A stretch of DNA of 64,000 nucleotides from Burkholderiales bacterium. GTDB taxonomy: Bacteria > Pseudomonadota > Gammaproteobacteria > Burkholderiales > Burkholderiaceae_C. Both the position numbers and the translations under genes were made by a program. Shown here piece by piece: positions 26,982-34,527 of the stretch (its first letter is position 1; every line of letters begins with the position of its first letter). The notes beneath the pieces are model-generated. The model did not search any database. It saw nothing but the letters and a program-made list of their open reading frames with translations, and was not told the DNA's origin. The stretch is taken from NCBI GenBank assembly GCA_028864885.1, contig JAGWLR010000001.1, positions 1 through 64,000 on the forward strand, written 5' to 3'.

Positions 26982-27429
26982 TGCCGGGATGGCATTCCAT
27001 CCCCATCGTCCTCATGCGTTGCGCCCCTGGTTGCGCTGGAGCATTTATTGTCTGACCCTGGCATTGGTGCTGTCGGGCGGCATGTGGCTCGTTGTCCATT
27101 TTCTGAATTGGCCGGCAGCGTCCCGCCCTGCGTTGGAAGGCTTGCCCAGCCCTTGGGAGAGCCCGTTGATGAAAGCGCATGGCGCGGCGATGCTGGCCAT
27201 GATCTTTTTCATCGGCCGCTTGTCAGGAACCCATGTGCTGTTGGGATGGCGCATCCACAAGCGGGTGTGGGATGGCGTGGCCGTGCTGGTGTTGTTTGGC
27301 CTCTTGGCGGGTTCGGGCTATGGGCTGTATTACTGGATCCCCGATGACTGGCGCGATGGACTGGGCCTGATCCATGGGGCCGTGGGTTGCCTCACGGTTT
27401 TGATGTTGATCTACCATCGCCGCCGCTGA
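26974..27429 (+). CDS. Four-span membrane protein, cytochrome b-like, flavinylation-associated
   Basis: The 151-residue protein has about four hydrophobic segments. His residues lie inside or at the ends of them (VVHFL, MKAHGA, GTHVLLGW-x2-H, LIHGAVG), as expected for two haem b ligands pairs. Its genomic company (FMN-binding protein, ApbE) fits small cytochrome b-like membrane proteins that pass electrons from the quinone pool to periplasmic flavin domains (DUF4405-like in style). The ApbE gene overlaps it by 8 bases. ATG 26989 would also give a sensible start. I call the haem role an inference from His positions. Confidence 0.6.
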   Translation: MHDAGMAFHPHRPHALRPWLRWSIYCLTLALVLSGGMWLVVHFLNWPAASRPALEGLPSPWESPLMKAHGAAMLAMIFFIGRLSGTHVLLGWRIHKRVWDGVAVLVLFGLLAGSGYGLYYWIPDDWRDGLGLIHGAVGCLTVLMLIYHRRR

Positions 27430-27519
27430 TGGCCGACGGCCGGCTTCACACTTCTTTGCATGAACATGTCATGATGCGCGGTTAACCTGAATCCGTCCGC
27501 GCCCTCCCCAGGGGAGATC

Positions 27520-29250
27520 ATGACTCAGCAGAAGCAATTTTTCCCCCGTCAGGTCATCGAAGCCGGAGGCAACCGCTGGGACTGGGCCTTGCTGCCCTTG
27601 GTTTTGGCGGTCATTTTCGCCCTGGCCTATGGGGCCAGCCAGATGACCCGGCCGTATCAGGTCGGTATGGCTTTGCCTTTGAGCCTGGACCCCTCTGTTC
27701 TGCCGTATTACCTGTTGCGAACCACCTTGCGCATGTTCATGGCGCTGGGGTGCTCTTTGCTGTTCAGTTGCGTATTCGCTGTCTTGGCGGCCAAGTATCG
27801 GGCGGCAGAGCGGGTGTTGGTGCCCTTGCTCGACATCCTGCAATCCATTCCGATTCTGGGCTTCCTGTCGATCACGGTGACAGGCTTCATCGCCCTGTTC
27901 CCGGGGAACCTGTTCGGGGTCGAGTGCGCGGCCATCTTTGCGATCTTCACCTCCCAGGCCTGGAACATGGCCTTCAGCCTGTATCAGTCGTTCCGCACCG
28001 TGCCAGCCGAGCTGGGTGAGGCCGCCCGGGTGTTCCAGATGTCGGGCTGGCAGCGCTTCTGGCGGCTCGAGCTGCCCTTTGCCATGCCCCCCTTGCTGTG
28101 GAACATGATGATGTCCATGTCCGGGGGCTGGTTCTTTGTGGTGGCGTCGGAAGCCATCTCGGTTTCGCACCAGAACATCAAACTGCCAGGTATCGGCTCT
28201 TACATCGCTTTGGCCATCGAGGCACGTGACTTGTCGGCCATCGGGTGGGCCATTTGCGCGATGCTGGTCGGCGTATTGCTGTACGACCAGTTGTTCTTCA
28301 GGCCTCTGTTGGCGTGGGCCGATCGGTTCCGCTTTGAAGAGATGGGCGGAGATACGGCCCAGCGGTCCTGGTTGCTGATGTGGTTGCGGCGTACCGACCG
28401 GTTCCAGTCGATGACAGGCTGGATGGGGCAGCAGCTGGAGCGTTCGTTTGCCTGGTTTCGGCTGCGTCACGATGGCACCTCCATTCGCGCCCGGCCGCGA
28501 GAGGGATCAGCGGGCCTGGCCCGGTTGTGGGATGCGGTGATCGCGGGCGGTGTCATGCTGGCCATCTGGCAGCTGTTCACCTTCATTCATGGCGAGGTGG
28601 GATGGGCTGAAGTGGGCCATGTTTTCGTGCTGGGCTGCTACACCATGCTGCGGGTGTCCATCCTCATCACGCTGGCGGCCTTGGTGTGGGTGCCGGTGGG
28701 CGTGTGGATCGGCATGCATCCGCATGTGGCATCCAAGGTGCAGGCGGTGGCCCAGTTTTTGGCCGCGTTTCCGGCCAACTTGATGTTCCCTGTGGCGGTG
28801 ATGGTGCTGGTGCATTTTCATCTCAACCCGCACATCTGGCTGTCGCCCTTGATGATTCTGGGCACCCAGTGGTATCTGTTGTTCAACGTGATTGCGGGCG
28901 CGGCCTCGGTGCCGTCCGAATTGCGGCTGGCGGCGCAGAACTTAGGCTTGACCGGCTGGCTGAAGTGGCGGCGCTATTACCTGCCGGCGGTGTTTCCGAG
29001 CTTTGTCACCGGGGCCATTACCGCCAGCGGCGGGTCGTGGAATGCCAGCATCGTGTCTGAGTACGTGACCTGGGGCGACACCACCCTGCAGGCCGCAGGC
29101 ATCGGTAGCTACATTGCCCACATGACCGCCGTGGGAGACTTTCCGCGCATTGCCCTAGGCATCGGGGTGATGTGCGTGTTTGTGATGGGGATGAACCACT
29201 TGGTGTGGCGCCGCCTGTACCGGATCGCCAACGACCGCATGCATTTCTGA
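27520..29250 (+). CDS. ABC transporter permease, two fused permease domains
   Basis: The 576-residue protein holds two binding-protein-dependent permease domains in one chain. Each has about six spans and one EAA-type cytoplasmic loop: AELGEAARVFQMSGWQRF (about 163-180) and SELRLAAQNLGLTGWLKW (about 467-484). The sequence resembles NitT/TauT (nitrate, sulfonate, taurine) permeases. The ATP-binding subunit follows 10 bases later. A strong AGGGGAG lies before the ATG. No substrate-binding protein is encoded nearby, so either it is elsewhere or this subfamily acts with a membrane or outer-envelope partner. Confidence 0.85.
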   Translation: MTQQKQFFPRQVIEAGGNRWDWALLPLVLAVIFALAYGASQMTRPYQVGMALPLSLDPSVLPYYLLRTTLRMFMALGCSLLFSCVFAVLAAKYRAAERVLVPLLDILQSIPILGFLSITVTGFIALFPGNLFGVECAAIFAIFTSQAWNMAFSLYQSFRTVPAELGEAARVFQMSGWQRFWRLELPFAMPPLLWNMMMSMSGGWFFVVASEAISVSHQNIKLPGIGSYIALAIEARDLSAIGWAICAMLVGVLLYDQLFFRPLLAWADRFRFEEMGGDTAQRSWLLMWLRRTDRFQSMTGWMGQQLERSFAWFRLRHDGTSIRARPREGSAGLARLWDAVIAGGVMLAIWQLFTFIHGEVGWAEVGHVFVLGCYTMLRVSILITLAALVWVPVGVWIGMHPHVASKVQAVAQFLAAFPANLMFPVAVMVLVHFHLNPHIWLSPLMILGTQWYLLFNVIAGAASVPSELRLAAQNLGLTGWLKWRRYYLPAVFPSFVTGAITASGGSWNASIVSEYVTWGDTTLQAAGIGSYIAHMTAVGDFPRIALGIGVMCVFVMGMNHLVWRRLYRIANDRMHF

Positions 29251-29260
29251 AAGGGACGTG

Positions 29261-30553
29261 ATGAGCCACCCCATTGTCGAATTGAAAGACGTCGGCAAGT
29301 CGTTTTCACGCGCTGACGGCACTCCGCGAGCCGTGTTGGAACACGTCGATTTCGTCTTGCGTGAAGGTGAAATCGTGGCCCTGTTGGGGCAATCGGGATC
29401 CGGTAAATCCACCATGCTGCGGATCATGGCGGGCCTGATTCAGGCCGATGCCGGTGCGGTGACTTATCGCGGTCAGCCCCTGTTTGGTCCGGCTCGCGGT
29501 GTCAGCATGGTGTTTCAGTCGTTTGCGCTGTTTCCCTGGTTGACCGTCCAGCAAAACGTCGAGTTGGGCCTGGAGGCTCAAGGCGTGTCGCAACAAGAGC
29601 GGGCCCAGCGCGCTGAAGAGGCGATCAAACTGATCGGCTTGTCCGGGTTTGAGGGCGCCTTGCCCCGTGAGCTGTCGGGTGGGATGCGGCAGCGCGTGGG
29701 CATTGCCCGTGCTTTGGTGGTGCAACCCGAAGTGCTGCTGATGGACGAGGCCTTTTCGGCGCTGGATGTGCTGACCGGTGAAAACCTGCGGGAAGAAATT
29801 CTGGAATTGTGGGGCGGCGGCAAAATGCCCACCAAGGCCATTTTGGTCGTGTCGCACAACATCGAAGAGGCCGTGATGATGGCCGATCGGATCATGATCT
29901 TTGGCAGCAACCCGGGCCGGGTGCGCTTCCAGATGCAGGTGGGCTTGCCCCGCCCACGTCGGGCGGACAGCCGTGAGGTGCGTGCCCTGATCGATGAGGT
30001 GTATGCCTTGATGACCGCCGGTGCCGCACGCAGCGAGCGCGGGGTGGATGAGCCGGTTCGTCTGCGCCTGACCGACAGTTTGCCTGTGGTCGATGTCAAC
30101 CGCATGGAAGCTGTGCTGGAGATGCTTCAGGATGGTCCCTTCCATGGCCGTGCCGATTTGCCCAAGCTGGCTGAAGAAAGTGACCTGACCGACGAAGACA
30201 TGCTGAAAGTGGCCTCGGCTTTGGCTTTGCTGGATCTGGCCCAGATTCATAACGGTGACCTGTCGATCACCGGCCTGGGCGGGCGGTATGTCGAGGCGGA
30301 TCACTTCCAGCGCAAGCTTCTGTTTGGGCGTCAGTTGTTGGCTCGCGTTCCGCTGGTGGCGCACATTCGACACAGCTTGGAGCAAGAGGCGTCAGGCGAG
30401 TTGTCCGAGAAGCCCTTCTTGCGCTTGCTCAGCGATGCCATGGACCCGCAGGGGGCCGAAGAGGTGCTGCGTGTGGTGGTGGAGTGGGGCCGCTATGGCG
30501 AGGTGCTTGAGTACGACCTGCACACCCGTCGCATTCACTTGCCCGGAAGCTAA
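29261..30553 (+). CDS. ABC transporter ATPase with C-terminal AAA-associated domain
   Basis: The 430-residue protein has a standard ATPase domain: Walker A GQSGSGKST, signature LSGGMRQRVGIARAL, Walker B VLLMDEAFSALD and switch His in VVSHNIEE. After residue about 250 it carries an extra helical domain (DSLPVVDVNRMEAVLEMLQ and onward) of the AAA-associated C-terminal type seen with NitT/TauT-like transporters whose permeases are fused. The extension is probably regulatory, perhaps sensing nucleotide or ligand, or pairing the dimer. ATG 29261 is used; GTG 29258 is an equal alternative. It ends the transporter operon. Confidence 0.85.
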   Translation: MSHPIVELKDVGKSFSRADGTPRAVLEHVDFVLREGEIVALLGQSGSGKSTMLRIMAGLIQADAGAVTYRGQPLFGPARGVSMVFQSFALFPWLTVQQNVELGLEAQGVSQQERAQRAEEAIKLIGLSGFEGALPRELSGGMRQRVGIARALVVQPEVLLMDEAFSALDVLTGENLREEILELWGGGKMPTKAILVVSHNIEEAVMMADRIMIFGSNPGRVRFQMQVGLPRPRRADSREVRALIDEVYALMTAGAARSERGVDEPVRLRLTDSLPVVDVNRMEAVLEMLQDGPFHGRADLPKLAEESDLTDEDMLKVASALALLDLAQIHNGDLSITGLGGRYVEADHFQRKLLFGRQLLARVPLVAHIRHSLEQEASGELSEKPFLRLLSDAMDPQGAEEVLRVVVEWGRYGEVLEYDLHTRRIHLPGS

Positions 30554-30570
30554 TTGAAGGGCCGAGGGGC

Positions 30571-31611
30571 TCAGGGCCAGCTGGGGGCATCCAGCTGATC
30601 CTGCAACAGCTCGATCTGCTGGCGCAACAAATCGGTCTGTTGCTGCCAGTAGATGGCGCTGCCGAACCAGTGGAAAGCGGCCGGGAAGGCCGGGTCATGC
30701 CAACGGCGTGCCAGCCAGGCACTGTGATGGATCATGCGCAAGGCACGCAATGCTTCGATCAGTTTGAGCTCGTGCCAGTCGAACTCGGCAATCGACTCGT
30801 ATCCATCCAGCAGGGCGTAGAGCTGGCTTTGGCGCTGTTCGATGTCGCCGCTCAGCATCATCCAGAAGTCTTGAACGGCGGGGCCCATGCAGGCATCGTC
30901 CAAGTCCACAAAGTGCGGGCCGTCATCGGTCCACAAGATGTTGCCAAGGTGGCAATCGCCATGCACGCGGCGCAAGGTCAGGCCTTGGATGCGATCGAAG
31001 GTTTGCTGGGCCAGATCCAGCACGATCTCGCTGGCCTGCTGCCACGTTGGGAGTTGGTCAGGCGGGACGATGTCATGCTCGATCAGCCATCGTCTGGCGT
31101 CGCGGCCAGTGTGCTCGACGCTCATGGTGGGCCGATGAGCAAAGGGCCGCAGGCTTCCCACCTGATGCAGGCGCCCCAGGAATCGTCCGATCCAGGTGAG
31201 CACTTCGGGGTTCTCAAGCTCTGGGCCACGTCCGCCCTTGCGAGGGGTGACGGCCACACGGATGTGACCTTCGCAGCCCAAGGTTGGGGGCCTTCCCAGC
31301 AGGCGCGCCGGGTCATCGGCGGACAAGGTCAGCGGCGCCACGACTGGCACTTCGGCCTCAACCAGTTCTCGCGCGAAGCTGTGCTCTTCGAGGATTTGCG
31401 CAGAGGTCCAGCGCCCGTGGCGATAGAACTTGGCCACCACCATGCCCCCGTCTTCCAGTCCCACTTGAAAGACGCGGTTTTCGTAGGAGTTGAGTTGCAG
31501 CAGTCGGCCGTCACCACGAAATCCGACATCCTGCAAGGTGTCCAGGATGCGGTCGGGTGTCAGGTCAGCGAACGGGGTGTCTTCAAGCGCAGAGGCAGGG
31601 GATTCGTGCAT
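30571..31611 (-). CDS. srkA: SrkA-like stress-response Ser/Thr kinase
   Basis: The 346-residue protein is of the YihE/SrkA group: an aminoglycoside-phosphotransferase-like kinase with N-terminal lobe residues (SYENRVFQVGLEDGGMVVAK, Lys near 61) and the catalytic loop RRVHGDCHLGNILW (Asp and Asn) with metal-binding FVDLDDA. SrkA phosphorylates Ser/Thr proteins and protects cells from stress-induced death by countering MazEF in E. coli. Length fits. The gene is convergent with the ABC operon, with 17 bases between the stops. Confidence 0.85.
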   Translation of the reverse strand: MHESPASALEDTPFADLTPDRILDTLQDVGFRGDGRLLQLNSYENRVFQVGLEDGGMVVAKFYRHGRWTSAQILEEHSFARELVEAEVPVVAPLTLSADDPARLLGRPPTLGCEGHIRVAVTPRKGGRGPELENPEVLTWIGRFLGRLHQVGSLRPFAHRPTMSVEHTGRDARRWLIEHDIVPPDQLPTWQQASEIVLDLAQQTFDRIQGLTLRRVHGDCHLGNILWTDDGPHFVDLDDACMGPAVQDFWMMLSGDIEQRQSQLYALLDGYESIAEFDWHELKLIEALRALRMIHHSAWLARRWHDPAFPAAFHWFGSAIYWQQQTDLLRQQIELLQDQLDAPSWP

Positions 31612-31643
31612 GCCTCATCTTAGGCGAAACCGGTTCTGAGCCA

Positions 31644-31988
31644 TCAGTCGGATTGGGTCGACTGGTGGTGCCGACTGCCCCAATGCATCAGCTTGTCGTT
31701 GACCAGGTGCACGACAAAGCCAGCGGCTGCCAGATGCCAGGTCAGGTCAAGCGGCGAAATAGGGATGGTGTTGGTCGTGTCGGCGGCGGGAATGGCCAGC
31801 ACGGCCGCCATAGCGCCTGAAAAGGGCAGGCAGGCTGCCAGAGCCCCGGCGATCCAGGTTCGCCAGCGCAGGTGACGCCGACGACCAAACGCGCGCAGGA
31901 TACCCAGCTTCCAGGCAGCTCGGAAAAAGTTGACAGTCAGCGCCACGCTCAGAACGATGACGCCAAGAAAGGGGGCGACAGGATTCAT
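31644..31988 (-). CDS. Small hypothetical membrane protein
   Basis: The 114-residue protein has about three hydrophobic segments (FLGVIVLSVALTVNFF; WIAGALAACLPFSGAMAAVL; LTWHLAAAGFVVHLV) separated by a basic loop (RRRHLRW). No signal for a known family is seen. It lies upstream of srkA on the same strand with a 32-base gap and may be co-transcribed. Confidence 0.55.
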   Translation of the reverse strand: MNPVAPFLGVIVLSVALTVNFFRAAWKLGILRAFGRRRHLRWRTWIAGALAACLPFSGAMAAVLAIPAADTTNTIPISPLDLTWHLAAAGFVVHLVNDKLMHWGSRHHQSTQSD

Positions 31989-32090
31989 GGTGAATCGAGG
32001 ATACCCATCCCACCACGAAAATCAAGGGTTTACCCTTTGTTTGGGGGATGGGGTACCGTGATTCAACTCACGATCTGAAGCCCGATAGGG

Positions 32091-33302
32091 TCACTCCAGT
32101 TGGCTGGCGTTCTTCAAGGCCCGCAAGATGGCGCCGTTGATGTCGGTGAAGGTCATCATCATGTTGTCGGCCGCTTCTTTGATGTCGAACATGATGCTGC
32201 CTTCTACTGCCTTGACCAGGTTGAAGTAGGGCTCGTAGGGGCCGGAATGATCGACCAAGGCCTGGTAGACCCGCTCGGGCACCGGGATGGTTTTGAGCAG
32301 CTCGCTGAAGGGCTGGCGGAACATGCGATCAAGCAGCGAGAACACGCCGCAGATGAACAGCTCGCTGCGTTGTTCGTCGTCACCGCTGAGTTTGCCCAAC
32401 TCTTCCATCAGCAGGCCGCGGCGCACGGCTGCAAACATGACCGGACGCATGTTCGGATCCTTGGATGCCGTGGCCAGCAACAGGGCCAGCCAGCGCTTGA
32501 GCCGCTGATAGCCCAGGATCATGATGGCGTGACGGAAGGAGTTGATTTCAACCGACAGGCCGAAGGCTGGCGAGTTGATGTATCGCATCAGCTTGTAGGC
32601 CAGGGCTGGATCCCGCTTGAGCGTGTTTTCCAGGTCTTCGATTTCAGCCTCTTTGTGCACCTGGTCGATCAGGTGGACGATGACTTGCAGCTGCGGCTGA
32701 TCGGCCGGGCGCGCCGATTCGTCGATGATGTTGTCGATGGGCCAACCCAGTACGGCGGCGGCGCCCCTGCGGAAGCTGGTCTCCATGTCCGACACATTAT
32801 GGATCCCGGCCTGCACGTGCCCAATGTTGCGGATGAAGCCTTCGGTGGCGCCGTTCGCTGCTGGGGTACTGCTGGCAGGGTCGTAGCGGCGGTCGTCTTC
32901 AAAGTCGATGATGGCGTATTTGAAGCATTCGAGCACTTCACGTGGTAACTCTTGCAGCGGGCGGCCCTTGAGGAGCAGGGTGCTGCCGTTGGCATGCAGG
33001 GTGCGCAAGGGGTCAATGAAGCTCGTATCGCTGGCCAGAAAGGCCGGCATTTCGATCAGGATGTGGGTGCCGGGCTGGGCATCCAATACATCACGCAACA
33101 ATTGTTCGTTGGCGATGTTGAGCCACAGTTGCGCGCCATCGGCAGGCCAGGTTTCGGCAATCGCCGCCAGCAGGTCTTGCGGGGGCAAGTTGGCCGCCGA
33201 ATTGAGCGGAAAGACACTCAGGCGGGTGGCGGTGACGTTGCGGTTGCGGTCGATGACGGGCGAATAGGCCAGCGCGAGCTGGCCAAGGATTGCGTGATCC
33301 AT
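32091..33302 (-). CDS. HDOD-domain protein with degenerate EAL-like N-terminus
   Basis: The 403-residue protein has an N-terminal half (about 1-190) with the outline of an EAL phosphodiesterase but no EAL catalytic sequence, and a C-terminal HDOD domain (about 200-395; LKRDPALAYKLMRYINSPAFGL and LGYQRLKRWLALLLA). Such YuxH-like hybrids bind proteins or nucleotides in c-di-GMP and motility circuits rather than cleave c-di-GMP. It starts 15 bases after the flgL stop on the same strand, so it is the last gene of the flagellar hook operon. A link to hook completion or motility switching is an inference from position. Confidence 0.8.
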   Translation of the reverse strand: MDHAILGQLALAYSPVIDRNRNVTATRLSVFPLNSAANLPPQDLLAAIAETWPADGAQLWLNIANEQLLRDVLDAQPGTHILIEMPAFLASDTSFIDPLRTLHANGSTLLLKGRPLQELPREVLECFKYAIIDFEDDRRYDPASSTPAANGATEGFIRNIGHVQAGIHNVSDMETSFRRGAAAVLGWPIDNIIDESARPADQPQLQVIVHLIDQVHKEAEIEDLENTLKRDPALAYKLMRYINSPAFGLSVEINSFRHAIMILGYQRLKRWLALLLATASKDPNMRPVMFAAVRRGLLMEELGKLSGDDEQRSELFICGVFSLLDRMFRQPFSELLKTIPVPERVYQALVDHSGPYEPYFNLVKAVEGSIMFDIKEAADNMMMTFTDINGAILRALKNASQLE

Positions 33303-33317
33303 TGAGCGGCCTGGTTT

Positions 33318-34523
33318 TTAAGGGTTTAGGTACTGGAACAACGACATCTTCTGAACGATGGAATAACTTTTCATGGCAGCGTCATATCCTGCCTGTTTGC
33401 TCTGAAAATCCGAAATGGCGCTGGTCAAGTCGAGGTCTTCGGCATTTGAGCGATCGGTTTGAGCTGCAAGCTTTGAACCGGCAATTCGACTCGCCGTCCC
33501 GTCCATCCGATTCAGCATTTCGCCAACAGCTGATCTTCCTCCTTGCATGGTGCTCAACAGGCTGTCCATCTGGCTGATTCCTTTGTTGACAGCCTGGGTG
33601 ATTTGCCCATTGTTCATGCGCGGGGTATTGAGGGCTTTGATTGCTGAGTCCAGAGAGTCAAAAACGCTGAGGTTCTTTTGAGACGGGTTGATCGTGAACT
33701 GGTCGCCGTTGGCGGGCGCACCCGTAATGGTGAAGCTCATCCCGGCTACGCTGATGGCCTGACCGCTGGTGTAAGGCGTGGGTGCTCCGCCATTGATGGT
33801 GTAGGTAGTCACCCCCCCTGCAACCTGGAAGCCGATGGCATAGGGGGCAGAAGAGGTTCCCGTGAGATAGGGGTTGGTGCGGGGATCAGATACCGATCCT
33901 GGGCTGATCCAGGCAGAACCAGTGTTCGCGGAAGCAGCGTCGGTGACAAATACACCGTTGCCCGATGCAGCTTTGAGCCACACATTCTGACCATCAACGG
34001 TCATGCTCATTTTCTCGCCGCTAGGTGATTGCGTTTCTCCGCCTTGACCCACGAATTGCACGCCACCAGGGGCATCTACGAAGGGGGGAGTGGCCGATCC
34101 CTGACCACCAAAGATGAAGCCGCCCCCTCCGTCGGGTCGATTTGCCACACTCAACAATTGAGTACGAATTTCCTGGAGTTTTTTTGAAACAGCCTGGCGC
34201 TCGCTGTCGGTGTAGCTTCCATTACCCGCCGCGACCAACGTTTCACGAGCCTGTTGGAGCAAATCAACAGCATTACCCATTGACGATTCTGCGATCTGCA
34301 TGACGTTGCGACTGGCATCCAATGCTCGTTGATCCGCATCCGCACGTCCCTCGGTGGCCAAGTCTCGCTCGGCACGTGCTGCGGCAATCGGGTCATCGCT
34401 GGGCACGTTGACGCGCTTGCCGGTTGTCAGTTGCATTTGGGATGTAGATAGATCAGATTGGCGCTGCTGCAGAGCCTCAATCGCGAGATCGTATGCATGA
34501 GATGTACTGACACGCATGTTCAA
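33318..34523 (-). CDS. flgL: Flagellar hook-filament junction protein FlgL
   Basis: The 401-residue protein is exported by the flagellar type III system and joins the hook-associated protein FlgK to the filament. Its N-terminal coiled D0 segment (about 1-60: LAIEALQQRQSDLSTSQMQLTTGKRVNVPSDDPIAAARA) and C-terminal coil fit the flagellin family, with the variable middle typical of HAP3. No signal peptide is present, as expected. It is translated after flgK with a 4-base gap. Codons in this gene and flgK look less GC-rich than in the rod genes upstream. Confidence 0.93.
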   Translation of the reverse strand: MNMRVSTSHAYDLAIEALQQRQSDLSTSQMQLTTGKRVNVPSDDPIAAARAERDLATEGRADADQRALDASRNVMQIAESSMGNAVDLLQQARETLVAAGNGSYTDSERQAVSKKLQEIRTQLLSVANRPDGGGGFIFGGQGSATPPFVDAPGGVQFVGQGGETQSPSGEKMSMTVDGQNVWLKAASGNGVFVTDAASANTGSAWISPGSVSDPRTNPYLTGTSSAPYAIGFQVAGGVTTYTINGGAPTPYTSGQAISVAGMSFTITGAPANGDQFTINPSQKNLSVFDSLDSAIKALNTPRMNNGQITQAVNKGISQMDSLLSTMQGGRSAVGEMLNRMDGTASRIAGSKLAAQTDRSNAEDLDLTSAISDFQSKQAGYDAAMKSYSIVQKMSLFQYLNP

Positions 34524-34527
34524 CTCC

